Part shown: positions 34,819 through 46,700 of the stretch, piece by piece
Layout of the letters: each line of letters starts with the position of its first letter
Numbering within the stretch: the first letter of the stretch is position 1
Translations under genes and position numbers: made by a program
Assembly: GCA_037576215.1 (NCBI GenBank)
Contig: JBANDB010000010.1
Coordinates: forward strand, 930,001-994,000
Length of the DNA: 64,000 bases
Direction: 5' to 3'
From: Armillaria gallica
Taxonomy: Eukaryota > Basidiomycota > Agaricomycetes > Agaricales > Physalacriaceae
Notes under the pieces: model-generated
The model's input: only the letters and a program-made list of their open reading frames with translations
Databases searched by the model: none
Told to the model about the DNA's origin: nothing

Positions 34819-36709
34819 TTAGAGCTTCGAAGTGAACTGCGCCTCCGTGACACCAGCACCCATAGCAGAAGTAGAAGAGACACCTCCAGTGACGGTCTTG
34901 ATCAGGTTGTCTGCGTAATCGGCGCCACTCCACTATTCTGTCCGTCAGTGATCATATCTCAAGCTTCGATACCAAAGAAATGTACCTTTTGGTGAGTGAG
35001 AACATCGGTACCGAGTTCCCTCTCCTTGCGTTGTACGATCTCGACGTACGCTTTCATACCGGTCTTGGCAAAGTTCTGCGCGAACAGGTCGGATATGTAC
35101 GCGTTGGAGTGCAAGCCACCGAGCTGCAAAGCACACATGAGTTACAGTACAGAATACTCTGACCGTACGACTTACCGTGATGAATTGCCAGACAAAGCCG
35201 AGTTTGCCCAACTGCCACACGAAGGACTCCATGTCTTTCTCACCCAAGCCAGCAGCATCCCAGTTGAATGACGGACTCAAGTTGTATGCCAACCAATGTC
35301 CAGGTCGGGCAGCGTGGACACCAGCGGCAAACTCCTGTGCTTGAGAGAGAATAGGCTTCTTGGTCTCCATCCACAACAAATCGGCATAGGGAGCAAAGGC
35401 GATGGCGCGGTTAATGGCGCACTGGGTACCGCCCTGGTACCGATAGTAACCTTCACGCGTCCTTGGTGAGTCCCAATCCCAATAAGGCACCGTCTTCAAT
35501 CCAAACTGCTTCTGAGCAATTTCAACTGCTGATGGCCATGACGCATGGGCAACGGTCGAAAGGAATTTGCTGACGTTCGCCTGGCTAACACCTTGCTTGC
35601 TCAAGGCATCACCAAGAGTCTTGCCGAACAATTGAAGGTTGGCAGAGGCTATCCACTGATCCTCAATTGCTTGAAGCTGGTCGCCGTTCTTGCCTGCACG
35701 CTCGGCTTCTACCATGACGGAGTTTAGAGGAGGGAGTGAAGGGTTGGTGGAGCCGAGAATGAACGCGTGATCGCGATCATCGATGTTGGAGGTGATGAGG
35801 GTGGCCGCTTCGGAGTCGGTTCTGGCGACAGCAAGGTTTTCGACTCCCATAATATCATATTGGAGACGGATGGCGACAAGTCGGTTGATATGTTCGGAGA
35901 TGGGCACCAACACTTTACCAGCCATGTGCCCGCACTTCTTCGTTCCGGGAGCCTGGTCCTCGACGTGAATTCCGGCAGCACCCTTCTCGACGAACATTTT
36001 CGTGAGCTTCATAATCGCAGTCAAGCCTCCGTGACCGGTGTCGGCATCAGCAACAATGGGACGGAGGTAGTCGACAACAGGAGTTTTGGCGAGCTGAGCA
36101 TCAGTCAAATTGGAGCGAGCTTCGTGCTGTTTGCGATCATGGAAGAGCTGGGCCATGAACAACTGCTCAACCTTGTTGGGTACCGTGTTTGAAGGGTAAT
36201 CTGTTCATAGTTGAAATTAATGAGTCATGACGAGTCATAATTATCCTAGAAACGCACCAGCAAGGTCCGGGCCGGGTTCGTTGGTGCTCGACGCGGTACT
36301 CGACGATTGCCAGCCCGAAACATAGACAGTCTCGAGGTACTTGGCCATCTGTGTAACCTGGACAGTGTCAAGACTGTAGTATCAAAAGTTAGAAAATACA
36401 AATTTTGATGACGAGGAGGCGACTTACGCTCCATAGGTGTGTGATGGTGTCCCCCTCTTGGCATGTTCGCGGAGGAGTGACCAGAGCTTCTTGCCTTGGA
36501 CATTGGAAGGGTATTCAATGGGTATCGTGCCGCGCTTGGCAACGACCTGGGCGGCGGTGAACGGACGCGTTACTCGTGCAAAACGAGGGCTCTACACGAT
36601 GTAGTACATTAGTATGGGGTAGAAACAGAATCAAGCAGAGACGAGTAACCTTCCACCATTCCTCAACCTTCCTGACCTCCTCGGCGAACGCGGCTCTCTC
36701 GCTGGACAT
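34819..36709 (-). CDS. ICL1: isocitrate lyase
   Basis: First enzyme of the glyoxylate shunt: it cleaves isocitrate into glyoxylate and succinate so that acetate, fatty acids or ethanol can feed gluconeogenesis; in fungi it is usually glyoxysomal. The start at 36709 gives [20 protein letters not shown]. Exon 2 gives [20 protein letters not shown]. Catalytic signature: [19 protein letters not shown], with the active-site Cys. Other conserved text: [42 protein letters not shown] and [12 protein letters not shown]. The last exons encode [40 protein letters not shown] and a terminus FTSKL. SKL at the very C-terminus is a canonical PTS1 peroxisomal targeting signal. About six introns. Length of about 540 residues is normal. 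Confidence 0.95.
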
Positions 36710-37122
36710 TTTATCGGATATTGTTGGTATGGATGAGATGGTAGTAGTAGGAGGACAAGTTGTCTTTCGCGGCTTCCCCGCATTTCCAGTCTTAAGCCGA
36801 TACCCCTTTCCGGTACAGACGGAACATGTGATTCCGTCATTCCTAAATGATGGACACCGATTTATTCCGACGGGGCTCCTAAGAATTGCCCTCCTTTCCT
36901 TCGGCAGGCGCACCGAGGATCAACCGAGTGCAACTCGATTCCTTGATGGAATGAGGTCTACACGAGTAACTACGATCTAATACCGTGTAAATACAATATC
37001 CTTAGACGCGAAGGGACCCTTACAAGCAGCAGCTGAACGGGCGCCCGTACCCGTCCGACCTCCCGCACCCCCCGTCTCGCGTTGCTGTGGTGCAATCTTC
37101 TAGTGGTTATCACGGAGTGGCG
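36710..37122. other. intergenic ICL/ALG7
   Basis: About 400 bases with the ICL promoter and the ALG7 3' flank; both genes are on the minus strand. Nothing distinct was recognised. Confidence 0.45.
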
Positions 37123-38867
37123 CTACCGTCTATCGCCATCATATACTAATCCCGCTAGCCCATACCGAACTACAAAACCTAAAATACTTCCGGCAACCTT
37201 GGAAAACACGGGGAACATCAATAATCCACCCCACTATAAGAACGGCTTTGACGTCACCTGAGAGCACATTAGAACCTTCACAAGGCGCTTCTCACTCATC
37301 GGACCGAAATGGAGCAGGAAGAAGTTTAAGATCGTCAAATTCGTCGTTTCTAGTATAATCCCAGAGGTCGGGTGTATGGTAGTCTCCGTCAACCTGAGCG
37401 CGGACATAAGTTTCAGTACCACGGTCGTCAATTCAGACGGTGGACGTAGAAACACGGCTTTCGACGGATGGAGGAGGTTTGTTTGCGCATCAAACCTGAT
37501 CACTTGTCCATCAAAATAATACCTAGAAAGGCACAGTCTAGACTTACCTAGGGACCCTGTGCCGAGGACACGGCACCAAGCCGAACAATTGAGGGCATGA
37601 AAGGAGAAAGTTGAACACCTGCGGAATAAAAAAGAGCAGCAGCGTCTTGGAAAAATGCGCTTGGATGCCCACGACGGCAAAGGCCATTCCCGTGACATAG
37701 CACAGCGTATCTCCGGGAAACACCCTGGCAGGGTACCTGAATACTCATTAGCATATTTTTCACTTCAAAGCAAAGGTGTTACTACCAATTATGATATAAG
37801 AAGCCCAAACATACAGCCACGAGCGGCATCATGAAGTACAGGCTAAGCAGGTGTCTTTCTACGAGCACCTTGCTTCCATAGGCCATACCAGCGCTCCAAA
37901 CGCCACCAAATTCAAGCTCGGTGTTATTCCCCAGCAGGTGAAGTGGTAAACGGAATCCCATTCGCCACGGAAGATAGAGAAGGTCGTTCAAGATGACGGA
38001 CGCCGCAATGATCAATGCTTGACTGACTTCGGATCCATTGATTCCAGCAATGATGTTGATACTATTGGTCGCAAACGTGGAGAGCAGAGACATATAAACA
38101 TAATATAATGGCCCTACAACGCGAGGTAAGAAATCAGCTGACGCTGAATGTATAGAACCCAATTACCGAGGTTCACCAAGGTCCCAAATGCCCATCGAAG
38201 AGGGAGAGGGACGACGACATGTGTGTTACCTCGCGCAGCAAAGTACACAATCAGAAGGGGTATGGAAGCGATTATTGGGACGGGAAGCTTGTGACGCCAT
38301 CGTATGTCGAAAACATCGTCCAAGAAACCGAGCAGAGTGGCAATGAGGAGCGAAAGAATGGACGAAAGGTAAACCGACAGCTATAACAACGTTAGAAGTT
38401 GGTTTATAACACCAAATTGGAACCGTACTTGATGGAGAGGGAACTCGGCAACAGTTATGCCTTCATGCGTCGTCACTCTCTGAGAAAGAGAGTCCGAGAA
38501 TGCAAATGGTGTAAAGAGCAGCAGAGTCAGGATGTAAACTGATGCACAAACAAGTCCAAGACTCTCTGGGCTGCAATAACTTGAGAACAAAGCCAGACCG
38601 TGCAGAATAGAGCAGAGCGTACATTGGCGTGTGGTAAACTTTTAACAAGTCCTTTCCTTTCAAATTAGCCTTGACAAAGGTGGGTCCGAGTGCAGGAACA
38701 AGATACAATGTTGCCAAGAATGCGAATATTGAGAACCCAAAGCAGGTGTATAGGGCCGGAAGAGGAGGTACTGGGTCGAGCAATGGCCTGATGACGAACC
38801 AGGCTGCGACGGGCAGCAGCGCAAGTAGCAGTATCGAAGGCAGCGGTCGGGGTGCCAGATCCACCAT
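37123..38867 (-). CDS. ALG7: UDP-GlcNAc:dolichyl-phosphate GlcNAc-1-phosphotransferase
   Basis: ER membrane enzyme that starts the lipid-linked oligosaccharide for N-glycosylation and is the target of tunicamycin. The start at 38867 gives a hydrophobic N-terminus ([20 protein letters not shown]). Many membrane segments follow. Signature motifs are [20 protein letters not shown] (Asp-rich Mg2+ site), [39 protein letters not shown] and [13 protein letters not shown]. An intron near 37180-37260 is needed to reach the final exon ([20 protein letters not shown]), with the stop at 37123-37125. A fragment of this gene is duplicated at 33527-33874. The gene probably arrived in its present orientation by the inversion described in the findings. 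Confidence 0.94.
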
Positions 38868-38951
38868 GGTCCGACGTCGTGTAGAGCAAGGATAAGTCAC
38901 GCATCACGTCACGCGACACGACGTGTCGTGGTCACGAGTTTCAATTTGGCG
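38868..38951. promoter_or_regulatory. compact bidirectional promoter of ALG7 (and the SET fragment)
   Basis: Only 84 bases separate the ALG7 ATG from the ATG of the SET fragment. The segment is full of CACG/CGTG cores and holds a perfect odd-centred palindrome, CGACACG-A-CGTGTCG, at 38914-38928. The palindrome is not preserved in the left copy, where the intergenic stretch has shrunk to 39 bases. A role as a factor-binding site is inference. Confidence 0.5.
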
Positions 38952-39126
38952 ATGCCTTCAGCACCCGAGCACCTCAATAACACAGGATGTCGCATACAGT
39001 TCTCGGAAGGCAAAGGCCGTGGCATATACGGTAAGCCACACACTCTGTTCTTTCTCGACACTCTCTTATTTATTTATTTTTCAGCTTCTCGGTTCATTGC
39101 AAAGCGGACGCTTGTTGAAATCAGCC
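38952..39126 (+). pseudogene. SET-domain 5' fragment (pseudogene)
   Basis: Starts ATGCCTTCAGCACCC and reads MPSAPEHLNNTGCRIQFSEG, then an intron with proper borders, then SRFIAKRTLVEIS, matching exons 1 and 2 of the SET-TAD3 gene. Similarity ends at 39126 in exon 2. The frame then runs into unrelated sequence and stops by about 39155. It lacks the NHxxxPN and GEELxxxYG motifs and all of Tad3. Confidence 0.9.
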
Positions 39127-39683
39127 ATACTGTACCATTTCAACCGACTGTCTGAGTATGTACAGCGACAATAGACATCACCCTTCGAGTGTTTCCCCCC
39201 GAGCGCCTTGGGTGTGACATTCAGAATGACGTCGAAAAATCCGTTAAGGGAACCATGTACACAATGAGTAGCTATGTCTTCTCAAAATGTTTTGCTGCAC
39301 CTCGCACCGACTCTGCGTCCGATCTTCAATCCTCTTACATATACGTTGCCGTTTCCGAGGTGCTAGGAATGCTGCGATTGGGGTCGATCGCCGTGTGAGC
39401 CTGACTTGAAGGCGGGCTTTCTGGCTGCCATACTGGCAGATGGCGGTGACGGGGTTCGTCGTAGGCAAGACGGACCTTTCTGGGGTGTCACTGACGAGCA
39501 CGTCGTGCGTAGTCCTCGTTCGAAGACTGAGGCGTTAGGTGGGAGGTACCGGGGGCTCTCAGAGCCGGCCAAATACATCAAGAAAGAGTAATTGTAATAA
39601 ATAAGCATGCCTTTCTTTATCAATGAGTACTTGAGTACGCAGAAGGGGAGAGGACGAGACGGACGTAGTGGAATCGACGGTGG
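39127..39683. other. intergenic beyond the right inversion breakpoint
   Basis: Contains plus-strand open text around 39400-39590 (ADGGDGVRRRQDGPFW) that looks better composed than random and could be the last exon of a damaged gene, but I do not recognise it. No start or splice structure is supported. Confidence 0.35.
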
Positions 39684-40646
39684 CTACTGAGTGAGATAAT
39701 GCGTCCAAGTGTTCCCAGAGGACTGGATAGATTTTCTTTGCCTGATAATTCGCATTGATGATGAGTCCTCGGTTCCTGAAATCAGAACATACGATGGTTG
39801 CGCTGATTTCTCTGCAGAAGCATTCCGCCTTCTGTTGGGCCATTGCATCTCCTCTGTCGGATGGTGCCAGTTGTAATTGCTGAAGAAATACACCTCTTCA
39901 GGACACGATGCCGGGGGACGAGTTTTAGCAACATCGAAGCCTGCTCGTATTATCTTTTCATCAACATCCGTCTCCAAGACCTCCACGGTCATGAAAACAG
40001 CACAAGGATTTGCTCCTCGGATCTCGAGCCGCCGTACTCCAGTGAATAGATCCCAGGGTCGTCGTTTTGCAGCACCGAAGGCCATGGGGTGGTAGAAATG
40101 TTGCTCAGAGGCGTATCCGTATCGGTCACGGGGCGAATAGTCAACATCAGATGTATCGTACGTGAATATCAGCCGCAAGTGACCATCCTTGAGCTTGAGG
40201 GCTTTAGCGAAAAGGCCCTGAACATTGATACATAGCCAGTAAGGTAAGTGTTGAGCATAATTTCGGAATATCATGGCAATTCTGGGGCATCTTGGGAGAT
40301 TTCTGACAATGAAATCGGCCCGTTTCACGTCGTCAGCAGTGGATCCAAGGGTTATCGAACGACAGTGATGAGCTAAGTAGTCTGGTAAAACGAATCGTGT
40401 CGTATTGATGGTCAAGACCTGAAGCGGTTGTCGAGGGAGTCTATAGGGCATGGTGAGGTAGTAGGAGTATCTTCGAGACACAAAGTGGATATCCGTTAAC
40501 GATTCTCGCAAAAAGGCAAACAGCCATGTCGAGGATATACGTAGAGACGTTTTCATGAAGGCAAGGCGGTCATTGTTGGTAAGGGGGAGCTTCCACGTTT
40601 CGTGTATGATGAGCTCGATTATTTCTGCGGGTAATGTGGCAGACAT
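39684..40646 (-). CDS. F-box-like protein, single exon
   Basis: Intact frame of 320 residues beginning MSATLPAEIIELIIHETWKL, the degenerate F-box start (LPxEIxxxII) common in Agaricomycetes. RISSTWLFAFLRESLTDIHF follows. The remainder has no further domain I recognise and reads like the variable C-terminal half of this expanded family. Function beyond possible SCF adaptor is unknown. Confidence 0.75.
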   Translation of the reverse strand: MSATLPAEIIELIIHETWKLPLTNNDRLAFMKTSLRISSTWLFAFLRESLTDIHFVSRRYSYYLTMPYRLPRQPLQVLTINTTRFVLPDYLAHHCRSITLGSTADDVKRADFIVRNLPRCPRIAMIFRNYAQHLPYWLCINVQGLFAKALKLKDGHLRLIFTYDTSDVDYSPRDRYGYASEQHFYHPMAFGAAKRRPWDLFTGVRRLEIRGANPCAVFMTVEVLETDVDEKIIRAGFDVAKTRPPASCPEEVYFFSNYNWHHPTEEMQWPNRRRNASAEKSAQPSYVLISGTEDSSSMRIIRQRKSIQSSGNTWTHYLTQ

Positions 40647-42030
40647 ACAGACGTGGGTGGATAGGGGCTAAATCACTGGCGGGATTGGGGTTTGAATTAA
40701 GCCGGCATTTCCCATTTGGAGGTGCGACGCACTTGCTCACTTTAAATGGATCAGCTGAGTGTATCGTCAAGCCGGACTGTCAAACAGGGACCTGTCATAC
40801 CGTTTCAAGGAGAATGGAGAAGGTGAAGGTAATTGCACGTATGTATATTCCCAACGGTAGAAAATGCTGGTGAGACACCTCAAAGCTAGAGCTGAGGATG
40901 TTAGACTAATCAGATGGAAATGGCTCTCATCACGTACTGCGACGCTTATTGGAAGCCATCCATAAGTGTGTGTTGATATTCTTCAGATCGCAGTCTTTAA
41001 GACGTCTTTCAGCTATATACGTGGATTGAAGGAAGTGTCGGACATCATCAATCGCAAGCATATCATACGACCCCGGGGGAACTAGAATGATGTCAAAGAA
41101 CATCAACTTTGCGCATCAAGTACAACGTATAAGACCAGATCCGGTGGCACGTATTCACCGAAGGGCCTAGGTCTGCCATGGAAGTATATACATTCACGTT
41201 TTCCTAGTGCCGAGTTCACAGTGGTGCGGGGAGTCGTTATACAGGAATCGGTCGTAGCGGGCGAGAATGGGAATACCATAGAACAGCGGTAAAAATGTAT
41301 CCTGGTCAATATCGATCCAAACGAGTGGAGAAGACATAAACGGGACAAAGAGAGATTGGAAACCAAGGGTGTTAGGTAGTGCAATGAGATAACGATACGC
41401 CCCGTTCGCCGCTCTTTCTCTCGCGTTTTAACTTTTCTGGGAGGTCGAAGAAGCAAGTAATGGTACTAGTAATCCGGGGGATGAAGATGTGGTAGATAAT
41501 GAATTCTTGGAACCGGGCTATGCTGCATAAATAGTCCAGAAATGCGAGGTTGGTGATGTGCATATTCTAGAAGCGATAGAGGCACGTACGGCTTTCCATA
41601 TTCGGTTAATCTGGGGGGAAGTAGTCATGTTGCATGAACGATTTTCGGACAGAACACGGCATTTCAGAGTACCAGATCTCACATACGATTATTTCTACAA
41701 GCTTCAGAGGAAATGTGGTCATGGCGAAAGAACAAGATTTGAACACCGATCGCGCGAGCACGGGCCGCGACGCCGATCTGGACCCTTTATGTAACTTTGA
41801 AGTCCCAAAAACTTTCTGTTTCCCCCAATACCAACACCACTCGCCGCATTATCTGCCGTAGCCTTTCTTTCGACTCTGTAGCGTCCAGTAATAATGGCAA
41901 TATTAGGGCAACCAATATTCCTTGTAAGTCACCCAATATTGCTGTTCATTGTTGAATTTGAACCCAAGGTCTGTGATAGCAATTAGATTTCCTTTTTTTC
42001 CCTGGACCAAGCAAATCGAATCACTATATT
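40647..42030. other. gap of 1.4 kb, possible unrecognised minus-strand gene
   Basis: Minus-strand open segments around 41560-41380, 41240-41100 (GKRECIYFHGRPRPFGEYVP) and 41100-40920 (PGSYDMLAIDDVRHFLQSTY) read like protein, and could be exons of one gene of unknown family. I could not connect them with convincing splice sites, so no CDS is claimed. Confidence 0.3.
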
Positions 42031-43022
42031 ATGACCGAGAAAGGCGACGAACTTGCCGCTAAGCTCCAAGAGATGCGATATGCACGCCCGCCAAATGTCC
42101 GCCGACCTTGCACTCATCCCTGCACTATCACTAACAATGTCAATGCTAAGGTAAACCACAATCCCTCCCATCGACAATTTAAAACTGACCAGTGCGCTAT
42201 TTATAGTCTTTGACTCTTCAACCCCTTATCGGCAGTGCCGACGAAGGCCTTTACATGCGTCGATCTGATGTAGAGAAGCTCGGGCTCGAATTTACAGGTC
42301 GACAAATTGATACGCGCCAAGGGAAGTGCAAAGTGTACGTGTCGTCTCCATTCTACTGTATGCTACCTGTAAATTTCAGCTTCTCTTACAGGTACAAGGG
42401 TGCTTCATATCGCTTCGAAAATGACTACAAAGGCGGCGCAGTTACTTATCATGCTCCATACGTCTTGGAGTTGGAATCCTGGGTGACCAAAACACTTCAC
42501 TCCAAGGCTAGTACCAACAGCAAGAAGGAGGGTATTGTCGGGGTGCCTCAACTTGACAGACACCTTGTTTTCTCCCATCACGGCGAGGTGCACATGGTCG
42601 ACCTATCAATTCTCCCTCCTCTGGCGGAGTATTTCACCAACCTTACACCTTTGTCCAACTTGATCTCTGTAGGCCGGGCCCACTCGGAGGATGAAACTCC
42701 TAAGAGTGCGAATGTAGGATCATCTGTGGACTTTTCCACCTGTCTTTCTATCGCACAAGGATTTCGAGCGAAGAAGTTCGACGTATTCCGCCATATTCCC
42801 CAGGATTATGTGATAAACGTCATTGAACAGTGTCGAACATGCAGAAAGAGCGAAAATAGGAAGACACACAGCAAGCTATCGATGTGTACGCGCTGTAAGA
42901 AGGAGAACAGGCCACGCCGAGCCTTGTATTGCAGCCAAGAATGTCAAACAGCGGACTGGAAGGCACGACACAAGGAGGAACATTCCGGTAATAGACCGTG
43001 GGAGGAGGAGGGTATGGTTTGA
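42031..43022 (+). CDS. MYND zinc-finger protein
   Basis: The start at 42031 (MTEKGDELAAKLQEMRYARP) is followed by an intron ending near 42207, then LIGSADEGLYMRRSDVEKLG. The C-terminal MYND finger reads CRTCRKSE...CTRCKKENRPRRALYCSQECQTADWKARHKEEH, giving the Cys pairs and the final C-x-x-x-C/H pattern of a protein-interaction zinc finger. An intron at 42335-42391 (GTACGT...TTACAG, 57 nt) is in frame and has no stop, so unspliced message would also be translatable. Spliced, it reads CKVYKGASYRF. The family has no assigned role; similar proteins are common in mushrooms. Confidence 0.82.
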
Positions 43023-43764
43023 TATTCGTAAGTGGTCGCCTTTGTATGACAAGTTAGTTTAACTTTGAAATATGTTGTACAGTTTCACCCGGATTTTGTA
43101 TCTGTATCGTCTAGTAACTTCAATTTCATTCAATTTCAAAAGCGCTCGCTCACCATGATGCATCTTGGTGTTCGTAGTGTCAGAGTATCTGCCTGAGTGA
43201 ACTACTGTCCGCCGACTCTCGATTGTCAATGCTACATTTATGTCAGGGTTTCAAGGGCGTGACGGCAGAGTTTATCTGCCATAGTCCTGGGCCGAAAGCA
43301 CCAGGTAAGAATCAATCGATGTGTCTTGTGGGAATGATGGTCCACCGCCACGCCGTCACTTCTGCTAACGACGCTCACAAGGGTGCAGTTTACGCGACAT
43401 GTCCTACTTCTTCCAAACTCAAAGGATGCAGAATATCTTTATCAAATTGACGAGAGATCAGAATCCGTGTCAGGTGCGTACACAATTTCGAGATCCCTCC
43501 CTCCCTCTCGAGGAGGAATGACGGGATCGCGGTATGACGTTATCGGTCCCCAGTTAATTGACCCACTAATTGACTAGCTTCTCGCATGACAGATGGGCTT
43601 GAATGAATTGAGCCTTTGACCTGAGCATGTGAACCGATCTAGTGATTGTCTGATTCAGTAGCGACAGGAGCGCGCGAAGAATCCCTTCAGGTCGCATATA
43701 TTGGGCGATTCGGATTGGTTCCGCTTGGTCCTACTTCGCTTCACAAGGTTTGACTTCTGGAAAC
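43023..43764. other. intergenic MYND/GMC
   Basis: About 740 bases. Only short frames are present; it should carry the GMC promoter. No TATA box stands out near the GMC start. Confidence 0.45.
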
Positions 43765-46700
43765 ATGCCTCTCATATCTCTCGAAGAATGCTTGTCTCGG
43801 TCATACGATTATGTCGTGGTCGGTCAGTATCATATGTTCTGGGAGTTCAACCTCAGCTCACATAGTACTTGATAATAGGTGGCGGGGTATAGTTTCTCAT
43901 ATCGCAAACTCAGAAACCATCTCACTGTTGTGCTATGTAGACAGCTGGTTTGACTCTCGCAGGTCGACTTTCCGAGGATCCTTCTGTGTCTGTCCTTGTC
44001 CTCGAAGCCGGCGGTTTCAATCCTGACGATCGGCTGATATGTGAGTTTCAAAGTTGTCAAGCGGACACGCCATTACTAAATATCTTGTCATTCAGTGCGT
44101 CCTGCACAATTTGGCGCGCATTTTGGTCAAGATGAATATGTCTGGCAGTTCAAAACAGTAAGTGGCAGCGTTCGTTAATACGACGTGAGACTGTTGTTTT
44201 AATGCTGCAGCCCAGGTCCCCCAGGAGAATGTCGCAGGAAGGCAGATTGGATGGGAGCGGTAAGAGAAGTGTTCGCTTCCCATATTTTTACCACTTACCC
44301 AGCATTGTCAGAGGCAAAGTTCTTGGAGGTAGTTCCGCAGTCAACTTCTTAGCATGGACAATTCCTGCCAAGGAGGATATCGACGGTATTTTAGGCAATT
44401 TCTGACCCATTCCACATGCCTAATTCCGACACAGATTGGGAAAAGCTCGGAAACGTTGGTTGGAGCTGGGAAAGCTTTAGCAAAACCCTTTCCAAGACAA
44501 CTTCGTAAATTCTCTTCTTATCATAAGGCTAGGTTCCTCATAGAAGCATTCATGAAGTGCTACTCCTCCAGAACAAATATACAATCTGGAAAATTGGAAG
44601 AGAACGACGAACGGTACCACCTTTTGGCATCTGCGATATAAACCTCGTCCTGAGCATATTTCCAAGGTCCTCTACAACTATCGTTTCCGCGCACTTTACT
44701 GGACATAGATATCCGTTTTCATGAAGTCTGTATAGGAGTCCCTCGTAAAGATTATCACCACGCTAATCAGTCGGTAACAGACTTTGGTCAATTTGGGTGT
44801 CCCGAAAGCTCCACAGCCGGTTCGCGTGTCTCTGACCGTCAAGTCTCTTTACTGACATGCAGATACCTTAGCTTGGGGGAGACGTTAGTACATACCACAA
44901 TATATGGGTCGCACCTCGCTCATCATCGTAAACTCCCATAGCCCCACGGCACGTTCTTCACTTTGAACACGTTAGATCCGTTCTCTAATCATCGCTCATA
45001 CTCGACGGTATATCCCACCTCTTCTACGAATGAGCATTTCTGCAACTTACCCGACAACAGAGTTTTTTCCTTCAAAACTCGACTCGTCCAAATCTTTCCA
45101 TTCTTCTAAACGCATACGCCAAAAAACTGGAAATTCCTGACACTAAAGGAGATTTGACGGCAACAGGAGTCGAGTTCGTCCATGGAGACAAATCCTGCGT
45201 TGCGCGTGCAGATAAAGAAGTGATTGTCTGTGCCGGGTGAGTCGTCTTTGTAAGGTTTTAAGGTCGCTATTGACCCGTGCTCAAGAGCGCTGAAGACTCC
45301 TCAGATTCTGGAACTTTCAGGGATTGGGCGCCCCAACATACTGGAAAAAGCCGGCATCACACCACGCCTTGATCTTCCTGTAGGTGAAAATGTGCAAGAG
45401 CATGCGTATGTTTCACTGAGCTACGGTCGGTCGTCTTTCGTATCATATAGCTTCCATAATTCATACTTTCTTCCAGAATTGAAAGATGGTGTGCCGGGTG
45501 AAACACTCGACGTTCTGGGCGATGAAATTCAGCGGCAGCAACATATTGACCTTCAGTACGTTTTCACCTTGTATGTAGAGTTGATTGGGCTCACCAATTT
45601 CAGTGCTCTCGGCCAAGGAGTCTTCACCATGGGCATCGTCAATTTCACCTTCCTATCACTCAGTGACTTAACTTCACGCTCTGGTTCTATCTACTCAGAA
45701 ACTATCGAATCTATCAAGGAGAAAATCGCTCAAGGAAGATACCCTCCTGGAGCTACGGAAACTCTCAGAATGCAAATGCAAAAAGTTGAAAGGAATTGCC
45801 TTGATTGCGAGATTGCGACTGTGCCCACCTTCTTTTCAGCCCCAAGTAAGATCCCCACATCAAAGGTCTGTTTTCGTTCACGAAATTCTTCGCAGACCCC
45901 CCCAGGAAAGGCAAGAAGCACTTCACGATCTGCTGCTTCAATAACAGCCTCTTCTCGAGAGGAACGACAGTATGCTTCTTTATCTACTGACGAAACCTAA
46001 TCTGAGAGCGAACTAGCATATAACATCAAGTGATCCGTCGGTGCATTTAGCATATGATCCTCACTATCTCGAAGATAAAGCAGGTCGGGAGCGCAACCGT
46101 CGACTGACTCAATTCGTATATTCACCACTTCCTTAGATATCGAAGCACTGGTCGAAACAGTGAAATTCGCTAGAAAAGCGTGCCGAACAGCTCCCTTTAA
46201 GGATGTCCTTGGTATGTCGATCTCTCCAATGTTGTAGTTAGCTATTATCTCACGCCAGAAACAGACGAGGAACCGGTAGAAGTTAATCCGGGTCTCGAAG
46301 TCCAGACTGATGAGGAGATTTCCGGTATGTGGTGTTATGTTTCCTTCGAGTGCTTGCTCATGATGTTACATTAGCCTGGATCAGACAGATACTTTCCTCA
46401 GCTTACCGTATGTGTGAATCTCCTCTGTAATTCACTTGTTTTTTCACTTCATGATAGACACGGTCGGAACCGCCTCAATGCTTCCAAGGGATAAGGGTGG
46501 GGTGGTAGACTCGAAGCTCAAGGTAGGCTTTGCTCTCGCGTCATCTACGTTGCTTAACTTCCGAGTAACCGATAGGTGTACGGTACCACCAATATTCGTG
46601 TTGTGGATCTGTCCATTGCACCCTTGCATGTTTCCGCGCATACACAATGTCAGCCGGCTCTAGTTTATATATACGCACCTTGCATTACTAATTTGTTGGA

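Larger units (their letters stand above)
38508..39126 (-). repeat. right copy of inverted duplication (ALG7 / SET 5' ends)
   Basis: Inverted partner of 33311-33873. It includes the start of intact ALG7 on the minus strand, 84 intergenic bases, and a SET fragment on the plus strand. It is longer than the left copy because of indels in the intergenic part and in introns. Confidence 0.9.

Noticed and set aside
44400..45260. GMC oxidoreductase looked like a pseudogene because of repeated stop codons and frame changes.
   Set aside because: Each break is removed by a short intron with acceptable borders, and the spliced text follows the family order without gaps, so the gene is judged intact.
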